A stretch of 64,000 nt of DNA from Pseudomonas sp. Irchel 3A7 (lineage in GTDB: Bacteria > Pseudomonadota > Gammaproteobacteria > Pseudomonadales > Pseudomonadaceae), in contig NZ_FYED01000013.1 in assembly GCF_900187565.1 (NCBI RefSeq), positions 62,001-126,000 of the forward strand, in the 5' to 3' direction. This document shows, piece after piece, positions 1-7,796 of this stretch; the stretch's first letter is position 1; each line of letters opens with the position of its first letter. Position numbers and translations under genes: made by a program. Under the pieces are notes generated by a model that saw only the letters and a list, made by a program, of their open reading frames with translations, did not search any database and had not been told where the DNA came from.

Positions 1-1
1 G

Positions 2-154
2 GGCGGTGAAGTGCAGGTTGACGACCGCTACGACGAAGACCTGATCGAATTCCTGACTATCACCTACCAGCACTTGGGCGAAACCCTGACCCATGATGCC
101 ATCCGCCGTCGCTTGGATCGTATCCGGCGCGACCCCCTCGATTCTGATGGGTGA
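2..154 (+). CDS. C-terminal end of an unidentified element protein (partial)
   Basis: An open frame enters from the left edge and stops at TGA 152-154, giving the last 50 residues of a larger protein. The tail is acidic then basic, with a likely helix around HLGETLTHDAIRRRLDRIRR. I do not recognise the family. Position next to the excisionase-like gene would fit an integrase, but the usual C-terminal tyrosine recombinase motif is not visible here, so this cannot be asserted. The full gene lies outside the window. Confidence 0.5.
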   Translation, partial: GGEVQVDDRYDEDLIEFLTITYQHLGETLTHDAIRRRLDRIRRDPLDSDG

Positions 155-187
155 GCGCCGGGTCAGGAAATCGACCCGCATAAAATG

Positions 188-215
188 GAGGCTCCAGAAC
201 ACTCTGCGGAGCCTC
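188..215. promoter_or_regulatory. Inverted repeat upstream of the AlpA-like gene
   Basis: Perfect 8-bp arms GAGGCTCC (188-195) and GGAGCCTC (208-215) with a 12-nt spacer end 5 nt before the ATG at 220. It could be an operator or a hairpin covering the translation start; it lacks a T-tract, so a terminator is less likely. Confidence 0.4.
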
Positions 216-219
216 GACA

Positions 220-423
220 ATGAGCACTGCAACTAAACCTATCGTCTCCCGCGCTCAGCTGCTTGAAGAAGTACCCGGCCTCAAGCCGCGCACGCTTGCC
301 TATCTGCTCCGCAACCGTGACGCGAACGGTCTAGCCGAAACCGGCGCTGTCCTGCGCCCTGGCAAGGAATTCATCTTTGACCTTGAAGCGTTTGTTGATT
401 ACTTGCGCTCTTGCCGGGGGTGA
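220..423 (+). CDS. AlpA/excisionase-like small DNA-binding protein
   Basis: A 67-aa protein whose layout matches small winged-helix excisionase/AlpA-type regulators: a helix-turn-helix-like part (SRAQLLEEVPGLKPRTLAYLLR, about residues 10-31) followed by a short beta turn and a C-terminal helix (EAFVDYLRS). In satellites such proteins activate or direct excision and sit beside the integrase, as would fit here. The next gene starts 3 nt after its stop, so they are probably co-transcribed. An inverted repeat just upstream may be its own operator. The family assignment is by shape and context, not by a diagnostic motif. Confidence 0.5.
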   Translation: MSTATKPIVSRAQLLEEVPGLKPRTLAYLLRNRDANGLAETGAVLRPGKEFIFDLEAFVDYLRSCRG

Positions 424-426
424 GTA

Positions 427-591
427 ATGGCCAGCACCGAAGAAGTGAACAGCGACGAATGTGAATTCCATCCTCTCGCTGACCTGTTTCCGATGATGGC
501 ACGCAAGTTTCCAGTAACGAAGGAAGCCTGCAAACAGATGGAGCGGCAACTCAAGGAAATCTATAAAGACGAGGTGAACAATAATGACTAA
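427..591 (+). CDS. Hypothetical 54-aa element protein
   Basis: ATG 427 to TAA 589-591 encodes 54 residues, acidic at the start and with a charged helix at the end (EACKQMERQLKEIYKDEV). It begins 3 nt after the AlpA-like gene and its last 8 bases overlap the start of the next gene (ATG 584), a coupling typical of real phage-type operons. No family is recognised. The function is unknown; position suggests an early-region accessory or regulatory peptide. Confidence 0.5.
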   Translation: MASTEEVNSDECEFHPLADLFPMMARKFPVTKEACKQMERQLKEIYKDEVNNND

Positions 592-769
592 TTTTCTAAA
601 AACCACGAATGGTCAGACTTACATCAATGTTGCTTTTATCGAGCACGTCGAGGTTAGAGGTGACATTGCTTACGTCTACTCGACTGAAAGGCGCCCATAT
701 AGCGAAAAGTGTGTGGCTTACGAAGTGGACGTCCATGTTTGGCAGCGCTATTACGAGGCACATCAATAA
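584..769 (+). CDS. Hypothetical 61-aa element protein
   Basis: A 61-aa protein overlapping the previous gene by 8 nt. It reads as a compact beta-rich fold (alternating hydrophobic strands such as TYINVAFIEHVEV and GDIAYVYS) with an aromatic C-terminus (HVWQRYYEAHQ). No recognised family. A hairpin with flanking A and T runs (774-803) follows immediately, so this gene probably closes the small early transcript before the primase gene. Confidence 0.5.
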   Translation: MTNFLKTTNGQTYINVAFIEHVEVRGDIAYVYSTERRPYSEKCVAYEVDVHVWQRYYEAHQ

Positions 770-773
770 AAAA

Positions 774-803
774 ATGACCCCGCAGGCCGTCATACGGGGT
801 CAT
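774..803. terminator. Rho-independent terminator before the primase gene
   Basis: Arms ATGACCCCG (774-782) and CGGGGTCAT (795-803) are perfect 9-bp complements. The left arm is preceded by a run of A and the right followed by TCATTTA, so it could act in either direction. Confidence 0.6.
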
Positions 804-875
804 TCATTTAAACAAGCCGGACCAAGGCTTTCAACTTCAGCGCCGCCACTAGGAGAAACTAGGAGCAGCACAATT

Positions 876-3065
876 ATGGCCCAAGATATAGAGGCAGTAA
901 ACACCATCCAAGTTTCACTCGGCGCGAGCAAATTTGATAACTGCCCCGTGCAGTGCGAAGCCGCCAGCTTTGACGAATTCACCGATGACATATTAGTTGG
1001 GCGCGGCACGATCAAGGGTAAAACCTTCATCTGCGCGCCGATGGCTGAGGGGTATCACAGCAAGCCAGAGAAGTATCCTGGGAAAGCGGCATGGCGGCAG
1101 AAACATCTTGCCGAGCCGCGCTGCTACTTGCCTCTCGACTGCGACGGCTTCGACAGTCTGGAAACCTACTCCATGCTGCTGGGGTATCTGAAGCGCTATC
1201 AGGGCTTCGCTTACACCACGGCCAGCAGCATGCCCGAGGCGCCCCGCTGCCGGGTGGTTCTGGCGCAAACCAGGGTGACTGACCGGCAAGAAGGCATAGC
1301 GGCATGTGAGGCCGTCCAGGCGTTAATCGAGCATGAGCTTGGTGTTGGCGCGGTGAAGTTTGATCAATCGGTCTACCGGGGCGAGCAGCCTTTGTACACA
1401 CCCTTGGAAGGTGCAGAAACGTTTCGCTTCACTGGTCAGCCGGTGAATGTTGACGCCATGCTGATGCTGGTGCCCGCACCTCAGTCCAAAGGCAAAAACG
1501 GCAATCACTCCAGACTTGAGCAGGTAAAAAGCGACGATAAAATTCTACAAGCCATGATCAAACTGGGGATGGTGCGCAGTACTGAGGATGGGGAGAGGTT
1601 CATGATCGAGTGCCCGTTCGCCCATGAGCACAGCATGGACGGCGGCGATAAGGAAACCATGTATTGCCTGGCAAACACCCACGGGCACCCCTACGCGGCT
1701 TTCAGTTGCTTCCATGGTCATTGTACCGAGCGCACCCAAGTGGAATTCAATGGGGCGGTGCTAGCGCGGTACACGAAGGAAACCGGCAAGCCCACCCCAT
1801 CCATGCCGAAATTTGGATGCGCGGTTTCGCCTGCGCAATCACCGACGACCTTCCCTTCACCCTTTCCCGGCGTCATGGCCGATGCCGTCACCGCGATCAT
1901 GGCGGGCGCCAACAAACCTCAGATTGAAATGACCACGCTGGCGGTAACAGTCGCCATGGCTGCCGGGTGTGGCTACTACTATGCCCTGCCAAACGATAGC
2001 GGTTTAAACCTGTATGGTTGCGCGGTAGCCGAGTCAGGGGGTGGTAAGGACATTCCCACCATGGAAGCTATGGGTTTGGCAAACCGCGCCGGTGCTGATG
2101 TCAGGGGGCGGATGACTTCGGGGGGTAGCCTGGAGGATCTGCTAAAGGACTATGGCGGCTTGCTTATGTGTGTAGGCGAAGTGGCGCATTTTTTTGCCAA
2201 CATGACCGGGCGCAACGCCAATCCGAACATGGTCGATTTTACAGGTGTTCTACTGGCGTTATTCACTGCATCACGAAGCATGCACCAATGTCGAAACAAG
2301 GTCGGCGCCCCCGGACGCAACGTCAAGCATCCTGCTGTTAGTTTTCTTGGTTTTGCCACTCCATTGAAATTAGGTGAGGCGCTTAATCTGGGGAATGTCG
2401 AGGATGGTTTGCTGGGGCGTTTTTTGTTTGTTGCATCTGAGAGGGATGACAAACCATGCAGAACCAAGAAAGGCGTCGAGTTACCTAATAGTGTCAAGTC
2501 CGCCATGCTGCGCATGGATATGGTGAAACTCGGGTTTCACGGTGCCCCGATTGTTATTGCTATCGACGCAGCAGGTGATAAAGCGCTGGATGCTCTGCTG
2601 GATGAATTCCACACGCTCAAGCTAAAAGCTAAATCTCCCGCAGCGAAAGTGCTCTACACCCGCAGCTATGAAAAGGCAGAGCGTATTGCCGGGGTGTTGG
2701 CCGTTTACGATAACGAAAAAGCCCCCACTATCACGACCGCGCACATCGAGTGGGCGCGGAAGGCTGTACAGGCTTCGAATGAGGCAATCTTGGCTTTCAT
2801 GGATGACTACATGCACAGCGGTGAAGTCCAAAGCCACGCGGCTCAGTTACTCCGTTACCTGAAAGAAAACCAATTTACCCCGACGCGCACGTCGGAAGCC
2901 GAGGCACTCAAAGCAGGATGGGTGCCACGTTCTGTTTTATTAAGATTGGCCAAAAAGATGGATGCCAAGCAACTGCGCGCTGCTTTGGATTACCTACTGG
3001 AGTTGCTGACGATTGAGGCTACCCCATCAGATGCGACCCTCGCGTGTGTCAGGTTGCCTCTGTGA
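876..3065 (+). CDS. Primase-helicase replication protein of the element
   Basis: A 729-aa replication initiator-type protein. Residues about 50-200 look like an archaeo-eukaryotic-type primase: LDCDG at 87-91, an SSMPEAPRCRVVL segment at 117-129 and FDQS at 162-165. Residues 246-283 carry C/H-rich motifs (CPFAHEH, CFHGHC) suited to zinc binding. From about 330 a DUF3987-like helicase/ATPase domain follows with a Walker A motif ESGGGKD at 386-392. The open frame extends upstream to 609, but ATG 876 is preferred because AGGAG lies at 861-865 and the upstream part overlaps the previous gene and a terminator. Such fused primase-helicases replicate satellites and plasmids from a nearby origin; an iteron-like region follows at 3078-3342. 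Confidence 0.8.
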   Translation: MAQDIEAVNTIQVSLGASKFDNCPVQCEAASFDEFTDDILVGRGTIKGKTFICAPMAEGYHSKPEKYPGKAAWRQKHLAEPRCYLPLDCDGFDSLETYSMLLGYLKRYQGFAYTTASSMPEAPRCRVVLAQTRVTDRQEGIAACEAVQALIEHELGVGAVKFDQSVYRGEQPLYTPLEGAETFRFTGQPVNVDAMLMLVPAPQSKGKNGNHSRLEQVKSDDKILQAMIKLGMVRSTEDGERFMIECPFAHEHSMDGGDKETMYCLANTHGHPYAAFSCFHGHCTERTQVEFNGAVLARYTKETGKPTPSMPKFGCAVSPAQSPTTFPSPFPGVMADAVTAIMAGANKPQIEMTTLAVTVAMAAGCGYYYALPNDSGLNLYGCAVAESGGGKDIPTMEAMGLANRAGADVRGRMTSGGSLEDLLKDYGGLLMCVGEVAHFFANMTGRNANPNMVDFTGVLLALFTASRSMHQCRNKVGAPGRNVKHPAVSFLGFATPLKLGEALNLGNVEDGLLGRFLFVASERDDKPCRTKKGVELPNSVKSAMLRMDMVKLGFHGAPIVIAIDAAGDKALDALLDEFHTLKLKAKSPAAKVLYTRSYEKAERIAGVLAVYDNEKAPTITTAHIEWARKAVQASNEAILAFMDDYMHSGEVQSHAAQLLRYLKENQFTPTRTSEAEALKAGWVPRSVLLRLAKKMDAKQLRAALDYLLELLTIEATPSDATLACVRLPL

Positions 3066-3077
3066 CGGCGTTACCGC

Positions 3078-3342
3078 GTTCCGGGGGTGTTCCGGGGGTG
3101 TTCCGGGAACGCGCAAAGGCCCGTAATAGAGCTTCTATATACATAAATATATATATGTTCCCGTAGGTGGATGCACATTGAAAAAACAACTTCTTTTTGG
3201 TTATTTTAATTAAAAAGGGGCGCTTTTCTTGTTTCTCTATAGACCCCCCGGAACAGGGGGTAAAAATCCTCAACCAGCCCTTGCCCCGTAAGGGTTTCAG
3301 CGTTAGCGGAACAGGTGGGAACAGGCGGTAACATGGGAACAG
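3078..3342. other. Candidate replication origin of the element (iterons plus AT-rich core)
   Basis: The 299-nt gap between the primase gene and the next gene has two full units and one partial unit of GTTCCGGGGGT at exact 11-bp spacing (3078-3107), another TGTTCC at 3156-3161, an AT-rich core (about 3134-3156 and 3178-3215), then GGAACAG at 3250-3256, 3308-3314, 3318-3324 and 3336-3342 with a GGTAACA variant at 3327-3333. The left copies read TGTTCC and the right copies GGAACA, so the array is inverted around the AT-rich part. P4-type satellites place such repeats beside their primase gene. Function is inferred. Confidence 0.5.
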
Positions 3343-3364
3343 CCCTTTTCAGAGGTTCTGTGAA

Positions 3365-3685
3365 ATGAAGTCAAAATTGGTGGTACCACGTAATCAGGCG
3401 CGAGAAATGGTCCCTGGCCCTGATCTGGATCGAATGCTGAATTCCGGTAGTTATCTGCTGGCGACGGTGCCGAATAAACCTACAGCGCATTGCATTGCGC
3501 AAAAGGAATATATGCAACGTCGTCTTGATGCTGGGTTTAAGAAGCTTCAGGTTTTATTACCAGAGCCTATTTTTAATAAATTGCGCGAAAGATGCCGTGA
3601 TGGTGAAAGCATGGCGGAATTGCTGGAGCGGCTTTTATCAGCTTCTGACAATGACCAAATATCTACAGTGGGCGCGCACAACTAG
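3365..3685 (+). CDS. Possible ribbon-helix-helix-type regulator
   Basis: A 106-aa protein. The C-terminal half (about residues 44-92) has a beta strand then two helices, KKLQVLLPEPIFNKLRER and GESMAELLERLL, the pattern of ribbon-helix-helix DNA-binding proteins; the first half is unrecognised. It lies directly after the candidate origin, so a role in copy control or in repressing the downstream operon is reasonable. The start ATG 3365 has only a weak ribosome-binding site. A 38-aa frame overlapping its end (3651-3767) could be a further small gene but has no supporting signal. Confidence 0.45.
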   Translation: MKSKLVVPRNQAREMVPGPDLDRMLNSGSYLLATVPNKPTAHCIAQKEYMQRRLDAGFKKLQVLLPEPIFNKLRERCRDGESMAELLERLLSASDNDQISTVGAHN

Positions 3686-3811
3686 AAAATCCCAGCAGGA
3701 AATGCAAAGCACACTTGCCGTTTTTCAAACCGCCGTTTGGCAGCTTGAAAACACCATAAACGGATAGTGAATCCGCGTGTCATGCCCAGCTGGTGCGGCG
3801 CTCAAGACCGC

Positions 3812-3833
3812 GAGGTACGTTTTTGAGGTACGT
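3812..3833. repeat. Two GAGGTACGT direct repeats
   Basis: GAGGTACGT occurs at 3812-3820 and 3825-3833, 13 bp apart. The same 9-mer recurs twice plus once inverted next to the right attachment site (9813-9843). The sites lie upstream of the main + strand operon. Likely binding sites of an element-encoded protein (integrase, excisionase or regulator). Confidence 0.55.
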
Positions 3834-3871
3834 CAGGGTGCGGAATCTGGTATCTGACCGCACTGTGGGAC

Positions 3872-4090
3872 ATGCAGACCATGAGGCTGGATGTTGCATC
3901 ACCTGACATTGAGATCGTCGCTCTGGCGCGATCCTGGGAGGTCGAGATGTGGAAAACGAGGTTTCTGACAAGGCCGCTGCACACGATCATCGATAGTTGG
4001 TTTGAGTATCGAGATTCCCCATGGCAGCCGAAGGGCCGTAAAGTCTTCAATGGAATAAGGGTTAGATCAGTTAGAGGTTTCAGGTTATGA
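3872..4090 (+). CDS. Doubtful 72-aa element protein
   Basis: A 72-aa frame from ATG 3872 (or 3881) whose stop overlaps the next start as ATGA (4087-4090), the coupling seen elsewhere in this operon. The protein is tryptophan-rich in the middle (ARSWEVEMWKTRF, SWFEYRDSPWQ) and basic at the end. No family recognised, and a longer frame on the opposite strand covers the same bases, so this is only a candidate first gene of the long operon. Confidence 0.35.
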   Translation: MQTMRLDVASPDIEIVALARSWEVEMWKTRFLTRPLHTIIDSWFEYRDSPWQPKGRKVFNGIRVRSVRGFRL

Positions 4091-4254
4091 GCATGATTGA
4101 GTTGCGCGCCCTGATCGACAGGGTCTGTGATGAGGGTGACATGGAAGCACTGGACGCCGTTGTGGAACTGGTTGACCACCTGATAGAGCAGGAACTGGCA
4201 GCCGCACCATCGGGGCAATCTGAAGGGGTATTTGGTGATGGGAACCACGATTGA
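4087..4254 (+). CDS. Hypothetical 55-aa acidic element protein
   Basis: ATG 4087 to TGA 4252-4254 encodes 55 residues, strongly acidic and helical (DEGDMEALDAVVELVDHLIE) with a flexible tail. It overlaps the next gene (ATG 4238) by 17 nt in another frame. No family recognised. Its small size, acidity and place near the start of the operon are common for phage-type regulatory or anti-host peptides, but no function can be assigned. Confidence 0.5.
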   Translation: MSMIELRALIDRVCDEGDMEALDAVVELVDHLIEQELAAAPSGQSEGVFGDGNHD

Positions 4255-4570
4255 ATCCAGCTTGCCCTACGTTGCCGAGATTGCCGGGTTATCGCTTGAG
4301 ACTCAAAGCTTCCTGTACGACAGGGATGACGAACTTAAACGTCGGCAGGCTGTGGATGATGCTAAAGCGGCTACCATGCGCGCGTTCCGCACAGCCTGGA
4401 TCGAGGCGCATATCGAAGACGTGATCCGTTGCACCAAGAAGTCTGCGTTTGAGGGTAAACCCCGGTGTAGATGGACCTCAATCCTGATGCGCTATTATGA
4501 TCGGCGCGGTATTAAGGCCCCTGATATTGAGACGGTGCGTCGAGTCGTTAAAGAATTTAACGGATTCTAA
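4238..4570 (+). CDS. Hypothetical 110-aa element protein
   Basis: ATG 4238 is chosen because GAAGGGG lies at 4222-4228; a TTG at 4232 in the same frame is an alternative. The 110-aa protein is alpha-helical and basic, with YDRDDELKRRQAVDDAKAA near residue 30 and a C-terminal segment (IKAPDIETVRRVVKEF) that could be a DNA-recognition helix. It is not recognised. The overlap with the previous gene implies translational coupling. Confidence 0.5.
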   Translation: MGTTIESSLPYVAEIAGLSLETQSFLYDRDDELKRRQAVDDAKAATMRAFRTAWIEAHIEDVIRCTKKSAFEGKPRCRWTSILMRYYDRRGIKAPDIETVRRVVKEFNGF

Positions 4571-4641
4571 CGAACAACCCGCACCCGTAAAACCTAAGCA
4601 GGCGCATGCTCAAGTTGCATACAACTTCGGAGCATCCAATC

Positions 4642-5136
4642 ATGCGCGACACACCCAGCACAGAAACCGCACCGACACCCGAACTTCCACCCTTTAAGAT
4701 TAAGCCGCTGATGCGTAGCGCCGTGGCATTCCACGAATCCCGAAACATGGATTGGTCGGCAGTTATTGAACGCGGCATAACTAAGGAAATGGTTGTTCTA
4801 TCAGGATTGTGGAGCGTTGTTTCAGATCAATTCCATGCATTCGACCGCATCAACTGCATCTGGGCTGACCGTAGCGCATATGCGGAACTGCTGGTCCTTG
4901 ATGCTGGACGCGGATATGCGAATGTGATTCTGCTTAGTTTCCACCCACTTCCCGCCCTCCTTGTAAGCGAAGCCGGTCTGCCGCCTGGGTTTGATATTTT
5001 TTATGCGGGACCGGTCGAGAATGGCGCAGGAGGATACTGTATAAAAAGGCTTTGTGATGGGGTACTGATGTCAAAGGGCCACCACAATCGCAATGACGCC
5101 TTGTCCGCGCTTCTCGAAAGCGCCACGTTAAGATGA
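4642..5136 (+). CDS. Hypothetical 164-aa element protein
   Basis: The frame opens at ATG 4606, but ATG 4642 has a GGAG site 9 nt ahead and is preferred (164 aa). After a proline/threonine-rich start (TPSTETAPTPELPPFK) the rest looks like a globular alpha/beta domain with hydrophobic strands (AYAELLVLDAG, ANVILLSFHPLPALL) and a glycine-rich loop. No family is recognised. Its stop overlaps the next start (ATGA at 5133-5136). Confidence 0.5.
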   Translation: MRDTPSTETAPTPELPPFKIKPLMRSAVAFHESRNMDWSAVIERGITKEMVVLSGLWSVVSDQFHAFDRINCIWADRSAYAELLVLDAGRGYANVILLSFHPLPALLVSEAGLPPGFDIFYAGPVENGAGGYCIKRLCDGVLMSKGHHNRNDALSALLESATLR

Positions 5137-5627
5137 ACACCGAGCAGCAACTCATTTTACTGGCCCACATCCAGTTCACGGCACGGCACTTTATAGCCCT
5201 ACGCTGCCCGCTCGATAAATTGATCGAACTGGTACGCTACAGCATCGGTGAAGCGGCACCGGCACCTGACCAAGTTCGCAATTTCTTATTAAAAGAGTCA
5301 ACGCAAAAGACACTTGAGTTGGGATGGGAAGTGGCGATGTGGCAGTCAGCAGACCGTAGCAAGTCATGGCGCCTTATCTCACTCGCTACTACGTCCGACC
5401 CCGAAGTCGCAAAACGCTTGTTAGCCCGCCGTCCGCCTTCATCGGATTGCTGTGCATATTGCTGGCAGGACGAAAGAGGCGTTCTTGATGCGCTGAAGCC
5501 TGAATTGGACATTTATGGCAAACCGGTGGAAAGCTTATATTTGCATCGCCCGTGCACCAGGCCGTGGAAGTTAATGCGAGACCTTGTCGCCCGCGCTGGG
5601 ACAACTAAACGTGAGTCGCTGCTGTGA
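5133..5627 (+). CDS. Hypothetical 164-aa element protein with a Cys pair
   Basis: A 164-aa protein joined to its neighbours by ATGA-type overlaps on both sides (5133-5136, 5624-5627). A helical first half is followed by a segment with CCAYCWQDERG near residue 110 and a later HRPCTRPW; this CxxC plus His/Cys arrangement could hold a metal ion. No family recognised and no function assigned. Confidence 0.5.
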   Translation: MNTEQQLILLAHIQFTARHFIALRCPLDKLIELVRYSIGEAAPAPDQVRNFLLKESTQKTLELGWEVAMWQSADRSKSWRLISLATTSDPEVAKRLLARRPPSSDCCAYCWQDERGVLDALKPELDIYGKPVESLYLHRPCTRPWKLMRDLVARAGTTKRESLL

Positions 5628-5974
5628 ACACGCTTAAGGAAATCCTGCTCCACGCGGTGAACAACTCACGCCATGCCCAGTATATCCGCCTTAATATCTT
5701 GAGGAATAAAATAATGTCCGTATCGCAAAAAATTATTACATCCCTGTTTGCCATTGCGAACAATGAGCGCTTCGGCTTTTATGTGGCAGAAGAATGTCGG
5801 TTAATCGAGAAGATTGTCGAAGTTGCAGACCTGCCGTTCGATGAAGATACCTACCGCCAGGTAAAGGCTAAGTTGCCGACCCTGTTGCCAGCGCTGAAAG
5901 AAATTGGCGTCGAAATCACTCATCCACGTATGGGTTATTACACCGTTTGGGCACCGGGGGTGAAACGTGGCTAA
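5624..5974 (+). CDS. Hypothetical 116-aa element protein
   Basis: A 116-aa protein overlapping the previous stop by 4 nt and the next start by 8 nt. The first ~30 residues are basic and could be an unused extension, since an in-frame ATG at 5714 gives an 86-aa version beginning MSVSQKIIT. The rest is a predicted mixed helix/strand domain ending GVEITHPRMGYYTVWAPG. No family recognised. The tight packing supports it being a real gene. Confidence 0.5.
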   Translation: MNTLKEILLHAVNNSRHAQYIRLNILRNKIMSVSQKIITSLFAIANNERFGFYVAEECRLIEKIVEVADLPFDEDTYRQVKAKLPTLLPALKEIGVEITHPRMGYYTVWAPGVKRG

Positions 5975-6917
5975 TGACCTGGAACTTTATAATAGCGGCG
6001 GTGAACTCCAGCCTTACGATCCTGGAATGCCCGTGCTGGCGCCCTTATCACCAGCGCCCGACACCTGGGGCCGCACCGAAATAGATGCGCCGACCCCACG
6101 GCAACATCAGTCAGGCCCAACCTTGTTTGGCGCGGCACTTCCGGCTGGTGCCACGCCTCAGCATGCACAGATTGTACTGGCCGAACTTGGCGGACTCTTT
6201 TTAAGTGACTTCACTAAGTTGAACTACCCGTCACATTTAATCCAGTCCGCTATTTCATTTTTTATGGAAAACGCGACAAAGCCAGCGCGGCAGGTTACAC
6301 CGCGCCATCGGTTTACCTTACCTAGCGAACTTAATAACGACTGGCTGGCGCAGTTGTTCGCTAATCACCTGCAAGCCCTCGGTGGCACGCAGCAGCAGAA
6401 ACAACAGTTTTTAAATGCTTCGCTCCAGTGGCTGGACAAGCTCAATAAACGTTTAAGCTCCCAACAACTTGGCGCAGGCCAGGGTAAGCCAGCACAGGGA
6501 AGTGCATCCCCTAGTAATTCCAATGGCATGAGCGATGCCGAATACAATGCCCTGTACGACTATAATGAAAAAATGAAGCCGCGCACCGAGGGTATTCTTC
6601 GGGATAAATGGGGTCACGCTTACCAAGCCAATCTGCGTATGGTGGATAACTACCTGCAATCCTTAAGCGAGGCAGAGAAACGACACTTTGACACCTTCCT
6701 GAACAACGGCCTCCACGCCTTGAACGACCCTACCGTAATTCTCGGGTTATATGGTCAGGCAATCGGGGTCAACAATATACCTCGTGGCGGTGCAGAACTG
6801 GCTAATGAAATAAACTTGATGCATGACGCCATGAAGAATAACCGTAAACAATGGCTGGCGGATGAAAGGATGCAGAGCCGATATAGGGAACTCATTCGCA
6901 TTAGGGATGGTGGCTAA
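5967..6917 (+). CDS. Capsid scaffold-like protein
   Basis: A 316-aa hydrophilic protein. The first ~120 residues are proline-rich and disordered-looking, the middle is Gln/Asn/Ser-rich (a likely linker around 165-190), and the C-terminal ~125 residues are helical. That part shows the pattern LRDKWG-x-x-Y-x-x-NL, then LNDPTVILGLYG, then a final segment from AELANEINLMHDAM to SRYRELIR. This resembles the C-terminal domain of podovirus-type head scaffolding proteins. It is followed by a tiny basic peptide and a decoration-like protein. No major capsid protein is visible, so it may steer assembly of a helper phage's capsid, as Sid does for P4. This is a pattern match; homology was not computed. 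Confidence 0.45.
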   Translation: MANDLELYNSGGELQPYDPGMPVLAPLSPAPDTWGRTEIDAPTPRQHQSGPTLFGAALPAGATPQHAQIVLAELGGLFLSDFTKLNYPSHLIQSAISFFMENATKPARQVTPRHRFTLPSELNNDWLAQLFANHLQALGGTQQQKQQFLNASLQWLDKLNKRLSSQQLGAGQGKPAQGSASPSNSNGMSDAEYNALYDYNEKMKPRTEGILRDKWGHAYQANLRMVDNYLQSLSEAEKRHFDTFLNNGLHALNDPTVILGLYGQAIGVNNIPRGGAELANEINLMHDAMKNNRKQWLADERMQSRYRELIRIRDGG

Positions 6918-6918
6918 T

Positions 6919-7014
6919 ATGCACATTAAAAAATTACGGAAAGTTGACGCCAAAATGGCAAAAGAAAAGCGCCGTCTGGAAAAACGGCAAAAGGCTCGTA
7001 AACAGAGGAACTAA
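6919..7014 (+). CDS. Very basic 31-aa peptide
   Basis: ATG 6919 to TAA 7012-7014, just after the scaffold-like gene stops at 6917 and 3 nt before the next start. More than half of the 31 residues are Lys or Arg (for example KEKRRLEKRQKARKQR), predicted as one charged helix. It could bind nucleic acid or line a capsid interior. It is too short for family recognition; the exact fit between neighbours is the main evidence that it is real. Confidence 0.45.
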   Translation: MHIKKLRKVDAKMAKEKRRLEKRQKARKQRN

Positions 7015-7017
7015 ACC

Positions 7018-7326
7018 ATGGCTTACTCAAGTACAAATCCTGTTAGGAAAATATTGGACCTGGGCTTCGCTTCCGCTGGCAGCCTGTGGACCTATGAATC
7101 AACTCATGTCCACAGTGTCGTCGAAGGTGCCAACTTCTTTACTGGCGCCGGAGTCGGCAGCCATGGCAGTAATGCCGCGGGCATGAAAGTTGGCGACCTG
7201 GTTGCCGCTGTTTGTGTCGCAACATCAGGCACCAGTGCGGTTACCTGGCATAGGGTATCTTCACTTTCAACCAGCACCGGATGGGGCAGTTTAATTCATG
7301 CCAGCATCTCCGCCGCGAGTTCCTGA
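7018..7326 (+). CDS. Phage decoration/structural-like protein
   Basis: A 102-aa Gly/Ser/Ala-rich, beta-type protein: SLWTYESTHVHSVVEGANFF near residues 22-41, then GMKVGDLVAAVC and a closing TWHRVSS. This order (LWxYxSxD/H, a 'yF..G' turn, GMKVGD, HxV) is what I recall of small head-decoration or structural proteins in podovirus and siphovirus genomes, which usually sit beside the scaffold and major head genes. Here it follows the scaffold-like gene, but no major head gene follows. The role, stabilising or marking a hijacked capsid as P4 Psu does, is inferred. Confidence 0.45.
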   Translation: MAYSSTNPVRKILDLGFASAGSLWTYESTHVHSVVEGANFFTGAGVGSHGSNAAGMKVGDLVAAVCVATSGTSAVTWHRVSSLSTSTGWGSLIHASISAASS

Positions 7327-7328
7327 TC

Positions 7329-7793
7329 ATGTCTGCTAAATTGCGGTTACTTGAAAGGAAAATGGCACGACAGGAACAGGCGCAAGCCCCGGCGCCCGAA
7401 GGTCATGGCCTGGGTGCTGCCATTGAGAAAATCATCGCGGATGAAGTCGAAAGGCGTGTGGCTGAAGCCATGCAAGAGCGGAAACCGATACGGCAGATGT
7501 TCAACGCACCGAAGCCTTACACCGACTTCGAACAACTCCCCCCTGTGGCCAAAACCCGGCCACCTAAAAACATAGGCGTACAGGTGTTCCGCGACGGTGC
7601 TGGCCTGATGCGCTGGCTCACGGTGGGCGACGTCAAATTTGAAATCCAGCGCGACGGTGCCGACCGAATTGTCGGCATGCGCCAGGTGGACGAATCGCCG
7701 GTGCTGCCAGCGCTCGATATCGCTGTTAAAACCGAAGCCCGATACAATCCCGGTGTACCGCGCAAACTCTACGGCAACACTCCGGAGGTGTAA
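7329..7793 (+). CDS. Hypothetical 154-aa protein of the structural module
   Basis: The frame is open from 7281, but ATG 7329, two bases after the decoration-like gene stops, is the sensible start. The first ~60 residues form a charged helix likely to coil (MSAKLRLLERKMARQ, then IEKIIADEVERRVAEAMQER). The second half is a beta-type domain (NIGVQVFRDGAGLMRWLTVG, KFEIQRDGADRIVGMRQVD). The helix plus beta-domain layout is common in phage virion-associated proteins, but no family is recognised. Confidence 0.5.
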   Translation: MSAKLRLLERKMARQEQAQAPAPEGHGLGAAIEKIIADEVERRVAEAMQERKPIRQMFNAPKPYTDFEQLPPVAKTRPPKNIGVQVFRDGAGLMRWLTVGDVKFEIQRDGADRIVGMRQVDESPVLPALDIAVKTEARYNPGVPRKLYGNTPEV

Positions 7794-7796
7794 CCC

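Noticed and set aside
3802..4248. 148-aa - strand frame in the element
   Set aside because: It opposes the + strand operon, covers the GAGGTACGT repeat region and has no ribosome-binding site or family match.
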